Assembly (NCBI RefSeq): GCF_030272615.1
Contig: NC_081414.1
Coordinates: 1,551,501 to 1,615,500, forward strand
Reading direction: 5' to 3'
DNA from: Cryptomeria japonica
Lineage: Eukaryota > Streptophyta > Pinopsida > Cupressales > Cupressaceae
Length of the DNA: 64,000 nucleotides
Shown: positions 30,991 to 41,459 of the stretch, one piece after another
How the letters are laid out: each line of letters opens with the position of its first letter
Numbering within the stretch: position 1 is the first letter of the stretch
Notes under the pieces: generated by a model
Told to the model about the DNA's origin: nothing
Databases searched by the model: none
Seen by the model: the letters and a program-made list of their open reading frames with translations, nothing else
Translations under genes and position numbers: made by a program

Positions 30991-33555
30991 ATGCCCAACT
31001 TATTGAATAAAGATAGAAATAAAAAAGCAGAAACGAACGAGTGGGAGGCCACGCAGAGGGCCTTGATTCTGGAATGACGTGTAGAACGTAGATGGAGGCT
31101 GAGGCAACTTGCCGAAGGACGACCTGCCAAAGGGTTGCCTGAAGGGAACCAAGGAGGTGTCACTGCCGAGGGGAATTTCTACACGTCGCTAGACCACCGT
31201 AGGGTGAGAAGCCACGAAGAGTTTCTGGAGGAAACAAGGTTACAGAGAGATCTAATCGAAGAGACCCAGGATCGGTTCAGAAACTTATCCCTTACACCAC
31301 AAAGTGAGGATCACCAAAGGGAGCCAGGAGTGGGCGCGGGTGACAACGAAGGGGAGGATAACCGTACGGTAGGTGCCACACTCGGCATGCAAAACACCGT
31401 ACCTCCAGTCACCCACGCAGGACACACCACCGACATCGGAGGGAGCGACGCAGGGGCACAGACACAGCCACAACCACCCCCAGGAAGACGACCCCCATCG
31501 ATGGGGAGTAAACAGAAATTGCCGAAGTTCAATGGTGACGGGAAGGAAGATCCCGTCCGCCATTGTTGAACGTGTGAAACCATATGGTCAGCGAACGGTG
31601 TTACCGACCAAGACGAATGGGTAACACAGTTCCCAACAACTTTAAGGGGAGTGGCCATAGACTGGTACTCAGACATGGATAAGGCCAAAGTCGGCACATG
31701 GCCCGACCTGAAGGAGGAGTTTGGGATAGAGTTATGCCTCTTGAGAGATGACAACGAAATAGTCGCCGAGATCTATGGAACGAAGCAGAACAAGAACGAG
31801 ACTGTTCGAGCCTATAGTTGGCGGCTGAAGGAACTATTGGGAAAAATAGAGAGTCAACTAGCAGATGGGTTGAAAAAGCGATGGTTTGTGGAGGGACTAA
31901 AGCATTCCCTTCGAAAGAAGATGAAAATCATTCCACCTACATCGTACGAAGACGCATACAATAGAGCGATGGATCTCGAGAGCGAGACCAAGACATTGAA
32001 GAAAAAGAAGAAGGATAGCTTGTCCGAGGAGGATGACTCGTCACAGGAAAGTAACAGCAACAACAAGGCTAGCAAACAGGTGCACGCGCTCCAGAAAGAC
32101 ATGGAGCGAATGAGGAGGGAGTTCAAAACTATGAGAAGCACCGGTTGAACTGAAGGGGACATATGGTGCACTGAGTGCAAAGAGGAGGGGCATACAAAGG
32201 GTACATGCCCGAAGAAAGCATTTTGCGAGATTTGCCAAGTGATGGGACACTTCATCAAGGAATGCCCATACAACATGAAAACCCGAAGTACGCAAATGAG
32301 CCAAGTGTTGTTCACGGAGCAGGCCACAACACCCACACTAGCGGGTACGACCCAACAAACCAACACAACGACATCATCTGGAGGTTACCGGGACAACAAA
32401 CGCGACGGCGGAAGGAATAGCAACAATAACAATAACGAAAGTCGTATCCAGTATGATGCCAAGGGCCGACCAATTATCCAATGTAGGGCTTGTAATCAGT
32501 AGGGGCACTTCGCCCGTGATTGCACGAAGGAAGCCACCCCTGAGCACCTCTGTCGATGGTGTGGGCCAGGCGACCATGAGGACGCAAATTGCCGACAGGC
32601 AGGGGTTAATCTCCTCAACATTGAGAAGGCTGAGAAGACTGGTGAGAAAGAAGTACTGGCGATCACCCGCGCCCAGACGAAAAAAGCCACTTATCCTGAC
32701 CCCCGTACGGAGGAGAGATTACGGGAGGCAAAGGCCAATATTGAACGTGAGATGATGGTCGAACGACGAGACAATGAGGTGGCGAGTACATCATCCCGTA
32801 CGGAAGCGGAAAATAACATCATTGGGCAAGTACTGCAGATGGAAGTACCTATAAGGGTAAAGGACCTTCTAGAAACAATGCCATAGTTAAGAACCGCCAT
32901 TTTCAGTTCCATACAAACCACTGCGCAGGCACCTTTGCGTGCCACACAGGCGGAAGTTCCGGTCAGCCCCTCGGCTGACCCAATGTTGTTGGCCTTAAAT
33001 AGTGGTCGACATCCTGCTGTAGTAGAGATGAGAATTCTCGGGGCTATCCTCAAAGACACCATCGTGGACGGAGGTTCGGGGGTGAATGTACTGCCAGTGG
33101 ATACGTGGAAGAAGTTGGGGAAGCCAACACTATGGCCACCCACGTTCAACTTGGTAGGTGCAGACCAACACGACATCAAGCCACTCGGCACCCTGATGGC
33201 CCAGCCGATCACCATCGGCACGCAACCTTCCATACTAGATTTTGTGGTAATCCCACTCAAGAAGAAGGGGTACGATGCCATCTTAGGCAGAGGGTGGCTG
33301 GTTACAACAAAGGTGAACCACGAGTGGAAAAAGAACACCCTTTCTATGGAGAAAGGGGGGCGGAAGTACATCATTGATCTGAGGACCCAGGTTGTTGACG
33401 AGGAACTGGCATCATCTTCGGAATCGGAGGATGAAGGAAAAGGCGACCCGAGGGACGAAGGATGGGGCTGCAGGGAGTCCAACGACGAAGGGATTCTCAA
33501 ACTAGGAGAGTGCTCCGAGGATGAGACAGGGTCATTGAACGAGCTCTTCCATTGA
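30991..33555 (+). pseudogene. Element B gag-protease
   Basis: A single reading frame holds gag and protease, with internal stops at 31075, 31567, 32146, 32500 and 32884 but no frameshift. It starts MPNLLNKDRNKK. The gag core (GVAIDWYSDMDKAKVGTWPD, LRDDNEIVAEIYGTK, RAYSWRLKELLGKIES) spans 31640-31900 and is followed by a Lys/Ser-rich linker. Four CCHC knuckles follow: CTECKEEGHTKGTC, CEICQVMGHFIKEC, CRACNQ-stop-GHFARDC and CRWCGPGDHEDANC. The retropepsin domain (33000-33310) has IVDGGSGVNVL, a D-G-G variant of the catalytic D-(S/T)-G, and ILGRGWL. Chosen start is the ATG shared with element A. Confidence 0.8.
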
Positions 33556-34086
33556 CAGATGGAGGATTACAAAATGTTCCAGAGCTATAGGCTCGAAGTA
33601 GAGGAACCAGAGCAAGTAACAGAGGAGGTGTACTTGCCAGAATACATAGAATATTGGAAGGGAGATGCCCCAAACCTCGGTGACGTAGATAATCCGAAGA
33701 TCAATTGTGTCGGCAACGATTGGAACCCTGTGTGGAAGGTCGCAACTTTCAAAATCTTTCTTCTTATTCTTCTTCTTATGTACGAGAAGGAGACCATGGT
33801 CCCTGTAGAATTTGTGGTTCCAGGTCTTCGGATGACCATTGAAAATAGACTTGCCACCAACGGGTCCAAATTGAAACCCTACCACAAGAAGCGTGCAGGG
33901 GACCCGAGAGGCCGAAAGGACACCCGAGAGTTCGGACGGGGACCCGAGAGGATGGAAGGGGACTCGAGAGGCCGGGCAGGCGACTTGAGAGGCACGGGAT
34001 CAACGCGGGAGACTCTTGGGCGAGGAAAACCGAGAAGGATGAAGGGCGATCCCAGAGACAGGGGACCCGAGTTGATGACTCTCTAG
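33556..34086 (+). pseudogene. Element B integrase C-terminal remnant and Arg/Gly tail
   Basis: The frame continues without a shift past the TGA at 33553 for 176 codons. MYEKETMVPVEFVVPGLRMT (about 33778-33837) resembles the end of a Ty3/gypsy integrase core (usually ...G-x-x-A-V-x-P-x-E-x-x-x-P-S-L-R). RT, RNase H and the catalytic D-D-E part are absent, so I infer an internal deletion joining post-protease sequence to the integrase end. The last 60 residues are an Arg/Gly/Asp repeat (DPRGRKDTREFGRGPERMEG) encoded by the GACCCGAGAGG repeat. Confidence 0.5.
33895..34070. repeat. GGGGACCCGAGAGG-type short tandem repeat
   Basis: About eight degenerate copies of GG(G/C)GA(C/T)(C/T)(C/T)GAGAGG(C/A) with 18-27 bp spacing. 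They encode the Arg/Gly-rich tail. Confidence 0.65.
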
Positions 34087-34194
34087 ACAACTAAATTAGG
34101 AAATTAAAAAAATAAAATAATTTTTTTTATTGCCGTACGGGTCTGTACGACAGTGGACCGTACGACTTGAAAAAAAAAGAAAAAAAGAGAGAAG

Positions 34195-34320
34195 AAAGCC
34201 ACGGTGGAACCACGGTGCGGTGGCAACACCGACGGTGGGACCACCATACGTTAGCACCACCATGCGGTGGCAACACCGACGATGGGACCACCGACGGTGG
34301 AAACCACCGTTGCCGCAAGA
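34195..34320. repeat. CGGTGG / ACCACC interspersed repeat
   Basis: Repeating GACGGTGGGACCACC, CATGCGGTGGCAACACC and ACGGTGGAAACCACCG words, many self-complementary (GGTGG with CCACC), can form hairpins. No gene is supported. Confidence 0.7.
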
Positions 34321-34899
34321 AATAAAGGCACGGAGCGCGGAGACATAAACACAGCACCGCACAAACAAGCACAAACAAACACATCCGTATGGTGGAGGGG
34401 TGTTGACCGCACGGGAAGGTGGCCGTACGATTGGAGGTGTCAATGCTGTTGTTGACTGTACAGGGAGAGGTTGTAGGGTCGGGGTGCCATTGGGGACATT
34501 ACAGTGGAAAAAAAAAAAAGACGATCAGATTTAAAATCATTCGATGGAGTTTGGAGCCAGGATATTGGAAATTTAGAGTGGAGAAGGGTTTTTGCATCTT
34601 AAAATATCATAGAAATGATGTGCGCCATGGACTTTCGTATGGTTCTAAGGGTTTTAAATTGGTGTTGGCCGCAGGGGCGCTGCCCCTCGACCCCGCTGGG
34701 GCACTGCCCCAAACCCCGCTGGGAGCACTGCCCCTAGACCCCAGTTTATTTTTGAGCTACAATACACTTGTTGGAGTTTGGTGAAGGGCATTAGAGATGT
34801 CATGGTAAGTGTTGTGGTTGTCCATGCTGTGAGAAAGAAGCCTGCAGCTAAGCATTGGTGGGGAAGCCATAAGCCGTAGAGGGAGACGGATTTGGAGGT
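34321..34899. other. Element B 3' non-coding region with GC-rich triplet
   Basis: No coding domain seen. At 34672-34742 three units of GC(G/A)CTGCCCC + (T/A)(C/A)GACCCCGCTGGG-type repeat, about 24 bp each. An A-rich run lies at 34508-34519. Antisense frames here are repeat shadows. Confidence 0.45.
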
Positions 34900-35460
34900 T
34901 GGGAACAAACAGAGTTTGAGGGAAAGCATTGCAGGTCCGCGCAGTTGTATGACACCAGGGAGTTATTCAGTTCAGTTATTAGCCTTTGGGGAGTGTGATG
35001 GAGGATTTGAGGTGTCTCCTAGCCTTTGTGCCAGCAGGTTGTGGCCACCTCCAGGCAGAAATGGTACGCTTTAAAGAACTTGGAGTATGTCTCAGCTGGA
35101 TGTGAGGTTGCCTTGGTGGATGCAGAGAGGGCTCGGGAGGAGCTGACCACCAGGTTGGAGGTAGTACTAGCGTGAGACTTAGCTTAGCGTACCCAGGAGT
35201 TGGATGTCGAGAGGGCAACACCGGTGGCTATCGAGGACAAATTGGCTAGGGAGACAGTATCATTTGAGTAGCAATTGGTGGAGGCTGAGACTGAAAAGCA
35301 TGTTTTGCAGACAAGTTTGGTTTAGGCACAGGAGGATTGTGATGTCAAAGGAAGCACTAATGGTGAAATCCGCACTTGAGCATCGGATGGTAGCAGAAAA
35401 GGGTTTTCAGTCGAGGACGTAGCAGGTGTATAAGTTCCGGGCTTGACTGGCGTCAACAGT
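34900..35460 (+). pseudogene. Element B coiled-coil remnant
   Basis: Between stops the plus strand reads helix-forming segments such as VALVDAERAREELTTRLEV, QELDVERATPVAIEDKLARE and QLVEAETEKHVLQTSLV. Position (just before the hairpin and PPT) and style match the coiled-coil tail of the element A accessory ORF. Most stops are TAG or TGA where Gln or Arg would fit. I infer a shared accessory protein in this element family; function unknown. Confidence 0.45.
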
Positions 35461-35489
35461 TCTGTTTAATGTCATCTCTATTTTGTATT

Positions 35490-35528
35490 GTCGTCCGGAG
35501 ACGACTTCTTTTCTTTTGGGGGGGATGA
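35490..35528 (+). promoter_or_regulatory. Hairpin and polypurine tract of element B
   Basis: GTCGTC-CGGA-GACGAC (35490-35505) then TTCTTTTCTTTTGGGGGGGA and ATGA before the LTR. It matches the element A arrangement at 14575-14611. Confidence 0.65.
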
Positions 35529-35791
35529 TGTTGGCGGCAATATTGTACATGAAAATAAAACTAGTTAATTAAGTTGTAATTGTCTTGGTTAGTTGGCAAC
35601 CATGGGGTGGTAGTTGTGGTGCGACGGTTGGCGCTCGCACCCCCTCGGTACCTTTAAATACTTCCGAATGTAACTTGTGAGGGAACAATTATGAATGGAA
35701 TAACATCTCTTATACTTGTCTGATATCTATGGCGTTATTATTCTGCATTACGTGCTGTATGCTTTAAGTTATTCACCCGAGAGGGCAAACA
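35529..35791 (+). repeat. 3' LTR of element B (263 bp)
   Basis: TGTTGGCGGC ... GAGAGGGCAAACA, same length as the 5' LTR and followed by ACCGG. Confidence 0.9.
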
Positions 35792-35870
35792 ACCGGAGTG
35801 AGATGGAGATGGTGCAAAGAACAATACTTTCCCTACTTTCCTATCGTGAGATGGTCTAAATGTTCCATCT
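35792..35870 (+). pseudogene. Receptor-like kinase fragment, continuation
   Basis: If element B and one 5-mer are set aside, the kinase frame at 30479 (VIEN) runs into RSEMEMVQRTIL here, resembling the helix that follows in kinase C-lobes (x-x-M-V-x-x-A-L-W-C). Decay is strong after about 35850. The call depends on the upstream fragment. Confidence 0.35.
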
Positions 35871-37261
35871 CCATCTCTATTGGTCTAAACTTGTTTTTTT
35901 CTATGAAAAGAAAAAAAAGAAAATGTATATCACTCCAATCTTTCCTTGCTTGCAGTAGGCAAGCATTTTCAATTAGAGTCCCTCTCATTGCATTTGTTAA
36001 GTATTATTATTTCTCATTTATTCATTTTAGTTTTACATTACCCCATCTTAAAAATCAGCCTTTGTAAGCAAGCTGAAATCATGAGCAAATGCAATGCACA
36101 TGTGGGCGTTGAGGTTGTGGAACCAATAGTTTATTTCAGGCATCATGCGCCAAATGCAAGCGAATGCAACTGAGTTTTCGGTCCAAGTACACATAAGTGG
36201 TGAACGATTAGTTTGTAGACTAATTTATAAGGATCTTACATCGTGTGCGGGAGATCCATTCATTGAACTTAATGTGCACTATTCCCTCTTGTTTTTAAAT
36301 TTTTTTTTTTTCTCTTTTTTCTTTTCTCCAGCTGATTTCCCAAGTGGCCCCTATGAGGTAGCCAAACTCAATCATTAGGGATTTGGATCAGTGGCCAACT
36401 GACATGATCTCTTATTAGGGATAAGGAACCAGTCAGAATCCTTTACACTTTAGGTTCTGGCAAACCAAGATGGGTGTACCTATATCAATACCTTTATAAT
36501 CCTAATTTTTATTGAATGGGTATTGTGACAGATATGTTCTCAATGTATGAGAATTAAGTGGGTATATGGTATCAAGCAGATTTGGCTTTATCCTTGATTC
36601 ATAAATCTTAAAATCCTTGAGAACAGGTAATTCCTACTCTAATTCTTTAAACTGAAAGCATAATTGAAACAAAATAACTTGGAAAAGAAATTTGTTTTTG
36701 ATTTTTTAAAGATGTATCGAAGCTGTAAAACTAGAGAACATGATCGGTTCCTATCCTAGGGCTAATGGAGTGATCAATAAAATGGAATCACTTGAAAGAA
36801 TTGTAACATTTTAACTAGAGACATTCATATTCTGTTTGTATTAATCAAACTATGAAGATGAGTTACAAGCTCTACTTATTATCCAATAAAAGAATCTACA
36901 AAATCTCTGAATCTGATTTAAGCATTTAATCTTCCACTTTAGAAGTAGAAATCAAACACACACAAACTATGGGTAAGGACGGTAAGGGAGTATGGGTAGG
37001 TTAAGGGGAGTAAAGCTAGTAAGGAATGTGAGATGAGGGTTGGAGGGTGTAAGAAATGGAAGATATAAGAACTGGAAGGAAGGCATGAAGTGGGAATGAA
37101 GGAGGGTGAAGGATAGGATCGCGGTAGGAGGTGGGTAGGCTAAGGGGATAAATGGTTTCTTTAAATTATTTAATTAACTTCGATTTTGGAATACAGTTAT
37201 TGGAGATGGCTTCGAAATCATTGAACTTCGATTTCAAGATGCTCTGATAATACAAGTGCTT
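35871..37261. other. Gene-poor stretch with a purine-rich block
   Basis: No supported gene. 36965-37145 is strongly purine-biased (AAGG, GGGAGTA, TGAGGGTTGGAGGGTG words). A T-run and pyrimidine tract lie at 36300-36330. Short frames only. Confidence 0.35.
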
Positions 37262-37549
37262 CACAATGTCAATTTGTATTTATGGACAAGACAAAAGGAT
37301 TAAGACAAGTACTTCTCATATTCCTTGCTTCAAAGACTTACAATTATGTATTCTATCTAAAAGACTTAAAAGTACTTAAAAGAGGAAAAACCTAAGAATC
37401 AAGAACTAGAAAATTTGAATAAGGCCTTGAATTCCCTTATATATGACAAGGGAGCATTTTGAGTCTTTTACAAAAGATAAGTGGCAATAGGTAATCGCTT
37501 GATACACTAGAAGACAAAAAACTTTTTGAGTTATTGACAGGATCAAACA
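37262..37549 (-). repeat. Possible LTR on the minus strand
   Basis: On the minus strand a purine-rich tract (GAAAAAAATGAAGAAGAA) precedes TGTTTGATCCTGTC at 37549. A TATA box (CATATATAAGGG, near 37445-37434) follows, and ACTTGTATTATCAGAGCATC lies at the far end, where TATCAGAGC resembles a tRNA-Met PBS core. It could be the 3' LTR of the minus-strand ORF at 37857-41459. No second copy was found. Confidence 0.35.
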
Positions 37550-37856
37550 TTCTTCTTCATTTTTTTCAAGTGGTAGTTATTGTTGATAGCTTGAAGCCTA
37601 CTTTTCTCCTCACAAGTCTGCTTATCATGCTGAAAAAGATCCGACAATCATGCAGACACATTAAGACCACCATGACAGAGAGTAGGTTGTTGCAAATTTT
37701 AATATATATGAAATTGATGCTCAAATCTTCACAGCTAGTCTACAAAATTCTTCTAGCATAATTACAATTGACCTAAAAATAAGATCTAATCTTCCTTTTA
37801 ACAACGGCTACTTCATGTTTCAAAATTACAAAATTGTTTCTCAGAGAAACAATGGA

Positions 37857-40800
37857 TCATAGAACTTGGCCTTCTTTTAACTTTTGAATCTTCTGAAGAT
37901 GCCTATGATAGTCTTCAATATCTATTCTGCTTCTTATTATCTCCATCTTTGTCAATCCAGATTCAAACATGGACAAAGCTTCCAAGTATGAATCCAACTT
38001 CTTTGTTGTCTTAGGTCTCATCTGCATGTATATCCACAATCATGGGATCTAGGACTATTTTGATTTTTGCCTTCCACTTTGCTTTTGATCTCAGTTGCTT
38101 CTTCCCCTCACTATCCTTCTTCTCCTTATAAAAAAGGGGAGGCATGTGGCATGTAATAAGGCTCCTAAACTTGGAGAGCTTTGTTATGATCATCTTAGTA
38201 TATAACCTATGAGTAAAGAATATTTGAATCAAAGCATTTAACTTTGTCCTCATGTCACCAATCAATTCATGTTATTTAGGCAAAGGCCTCTCAAGGCAAA
38301 CCTCTAAACCATCTATAAACCTTTTCAGATAAGAGATGGAGTAGGCGATATACTTCTCGCACCCTATATGGGATTGATGAAAATTCATGAGCTCCTTATG
38401 CTCATCCCATGCCACTTCAACATGGTCAAGCATAGCATTGAATCTAGACTCTAGAAGAGTCTTAGTCAATTCTGTTACTGACTTCATTTTTGCTCTCCTT
38501 ACATCTTTATGGAGTTGATCAATTTCTTGTTTCATCCTAGAGTTCACTCTTGCTATTGCTAGGTCATTCCTTAGACCTAGTGCCTCCTTAGAAGGCTAGT
38601 GTCCTAGAGCTGGTATATACTGAGAAGGCCTTGAATAAAATGGCTCTTCAACTTGTTTGAACCTATCTTTAAGGATCTTGTTCTCCTCTTCAATTCTCTT
38701 AGACACCTTACGTGCAAATCTTCCAACATTAACTATCATGTTAGTAGGCTTTGTAGCCAAGGTGTCTGATACTCTCTTTAAGAGCAATTTTCCATACAAG
38801 TCATCTGGTGTTGAAGCATTGAGGGCTTATGAATAGCCGGATATAAACACCAAATAGCTAGTATGTCCAATTTATCATCAAAGGTGGAGCCGAAGAATAG
38901 ACTCCTGGCCTACTCAGGACCTAGATTTTCTAGATCAATATCTTGCCTTTTCCTTAGGCAATCAAATGCAACGGCTGAGGAAAGATCCCAACCCTCAAGA
39001 AGTAAGGCTCCACTCTTCTTAACAATTTGTCTTCCCATATCTGGAGTCATATTCTCCAACTGTTCATTAGTATACTTTAGGATTCCATCTTCCAATCTCA
39101 ACTTTGCCCCTTCATCAAGGGCATCAAGTTGTGTACCCCTCCCTTCTAAAAACTTCTTGAATTCTCTAGTTTGGATGAAATTTTTATCATTCATGAATTC
39201 CTCACAAGCAGTGAGTTTACATCCTCTGTGATATCTCCTCCCAACCAAAAAGCACTAACAACCCTTTATGGAGAAGGGTCTTCAATCTGCACTCTTGATC
39301 TTATCTCAAATTTGTGAGGCGACATTGGTTGTTCAACTTGAATATTGAATCCCTCATAAGATTCAAATGCTATGCAAAGGTATAACAACCCTTGGGCTCT
39401 TAGGGACAAGAAAGGTTGTGAATCTGAGGAGGAAGGAGCTGCATGGGCTTCTTGGAGGATGAAGCAATGAATGACCTTGGAGGGGAAAGGGTAACATCAG
39501 AGGGAGGTTGTGGAACTGAGGGAGCAATGAAAGGAGGTGGGGGTGGTAGTTCCTCAGGACTATGTGATGAAGAGGCTGGTCCAATTGGAGAGCCAATAGA
39601 AGATGGTGACTCAAACCCAACCTCAATTGTGGGGGAACTAGGCCCTGCAGACTATGCTTGGACTCTTGGTCGCTCATGGGGTAGAGGCATTTCATCCACC
39701 TCCTTATAGGCACAAAAAATTGCCCTCATTTTGGATTCAAGAATCAATAATTTCTCCGAATGAGGAACACAGGAGCCGTCACTTCTCTTTTTCAAATTTT
39801 CATTATACATTATTTTATACCACCTTTTCTTTTGCTTGAAGACCTCTTGATAATCTGAGGCATTTCTAATTAAGTCCTCATTCCGCTCATGGTTAGGGCA
39901 TTTTCCTTTTGTAAGCCCTCTTACAAACCATTCAAAATCATAATACCTATGCTTTGCGAGAGGAAGACCATACTTACCAAGCATAGTGTCCAAAATTTTA
40001 TATGCTCTCTTGTTTGTGAAGTGAAACCCTCCCCGCTTGAACTTGTGATGGGAGGAATGAGCCCTTCTTGTGAGTTCCTCCAATAATAGACTCTTTTGCT
40101 TCAAAGAATTGATGCATAATCTCCAAAAAAGCAAGCCTATTTGGCACTATGATTGGAAGGTGCATTGACACAACAGGGCTTCCAAAAACCCTAATAATTG
40201 TTTGTGAAGTGAAATCCTCCCCGCCTGAACTTGTGATGGGAGGAATGAGCCCTTCTTGTGAGTTCCTCCAATAATAGACTGTTCTGCTTCAAAGAACTGA
40301 TGCATAATCTCCAAAAAAGCAAGCCTATCAGGCACTATGATTGGAAGGTGCCTTGACACAACAGGGCTTCCAAAAACCCTAATAATTGTATGGTCCTTCA
40401 AGTAGAACCAAAACCCCCAATTATGATCTATTCCTTCCTCTAGGTCAAGGTCCTTTGGCCTAAGAAATTTCTTTGCCTTTTCACTTAATCCCCACAACAC
40501 ACTCCCTTGTAGTAAACCCATCATCCTTCTGACAAAATGATTTTCAAATACAATGTAATTGGACTGCCTACAATGCATGTCCCATAGATATTTCCACTCC
40601 TAGACAGGAAGAAACTCCCCTTGTACCATGGGCCTAACCCTAAGGTCCTCATGCTAGACCTTAAGACCATTGAACATCAAGATATGCATCAGGATTGAAT
40701 AGTATCTAAAATGCACAGAGGGAGCTCCCTTGAATTTGATAGATTGCATTATGCAACTTGTCTCCAATTAAGCTTGCATAATCAAGAGGCCTATTGTGGT

Positions 40801-41459
40801 CTTGGCTCTGAATATCCATACATAAGACCAACATCCAATTAGGGATGAATGGTTTTGCATCTAGAGCAAAAACTTGGGACAAAGTATCCGACAAATAAGT
40901 CCACAAAATAAGGGGGTTGGTCCCTTGGAGTCAAAACCTTCTCATCTCTTGAAAGATGTTTTGGCCTAAAGGTCAGAATCTTGCTCCTATAGAGCCTATC
41001 ATGAGATTTGAATTCCATGGCCAATTCATCAATGTCCAAAGCTCAATTGTTCCTCTCATCTAACACAAAAGCTTCTTCAATTGTCTTCTTGTTTATGATA
41101 GCTAGCCTTTCACCATCACGAGCTAGAATTTCTCTAGTTCCCTCCTCATATCTTCTAGCTATAGCTCTCGTAAGTTCAATGTCAACAAAGACATTGGGAA
41201 CGACCAACTTTTCTAGGTTCAAATCCCAGATATTTCTAATTGGGATGCTCTCCTTTATGATATAACACCATCTCCATAGATTGAGCCCCCGTGGTTCAAT
41301 AATGGGGTCTCTGCATCTTGCATTGTGATCAATTAGGAAATCCTTCGCTCCGCTGCCAACCTTTGCTCTTTTCTGAATGTCAGTGGACCCAAGAAGCTAA
41401 GCAATAATCTCATCATTGAACTTCCTCTTGGATTAAGAAGCAGAAGCTTTAGCCATATT
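37857..41459 (-). pseudogene. Long non-canonical ORF of a retroelement (about 1,200 codons, broken)
   Basis: On the minus strand a protein starts at an ATG at about 41459 (MAKASAS) and runs, with stops and frameshifts, to the VL-stop at 37857. Readable blocks include DFLIDHNARCRDPIIEPRG, LNLWRWCYIIKESIPIRNIW, LVVPNVFVDIELTRAIARR, MEFKSHDRLYRSKILTFRPK, DHNWGFWFYLKDHTIIRVFG, VSRHLPIIVPDRLAFLEIMH, KRAYKILDTMLGKYGLPLAK and a Pro-rich linker, then LKLRLEDGILKYT-like and helical C-terminal parts. There are no retroviral pol or zinc-knuckle motifs. A 188-bp tandem duplication disrupts it. I do not recognise the family; the style is of TE-associated proteins. Confidence 0.5.
40011..40386. repeat. 188-bp tandem duplication inside the minus-strand ORF
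   Basis: Copies at 40011-40198 and 40199-40386 differ at only a few positions (for example CCCGCTTGAAC versus CCCGCCTGAAC). Since 188 is not a multiple of three, the duplication shifts the frame and separates the blocks at 40578-40147 and 40134-39652. Confidence 0.9.

Larger units (their letters stand above)
30480..35791 (+). mobile_element. Element B: non-autonomous Ty3/gypsy-type retrotransposon
   Basis: Paired 263-bp LTRs start TGTTGGC(A/G)GCAATATTG and end GAGAGGGCAAACA. Flanks are ACCAG (30475-30479) and ACCGG (35792-35796), a 5-bp duplication with one difference. Inside are PBS, a short leader ORF, gag with four zinc knuckles, a protease, an integrase C-terminal remnant, GC-rich repeats, a coiled-coil remnant, a hairpin and a PPT. 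RT, RNase H and the integrase core are missing, so mobility would need proteins from another element. Confidence 0.85.

Noticed and set aside
32691-33500. 269-codon minus-strand ORF
   Set aside because: Antisense shadow of the element B protease; the plus strand carries recognisable retropepsin motifs.
34672-34742. Organelle-derived insert
   Set aside because: The CTGCCCC-rich triplet is only a short GC-rich repeat; no chloroplast or mitochondrial gene sequence is recognisable.
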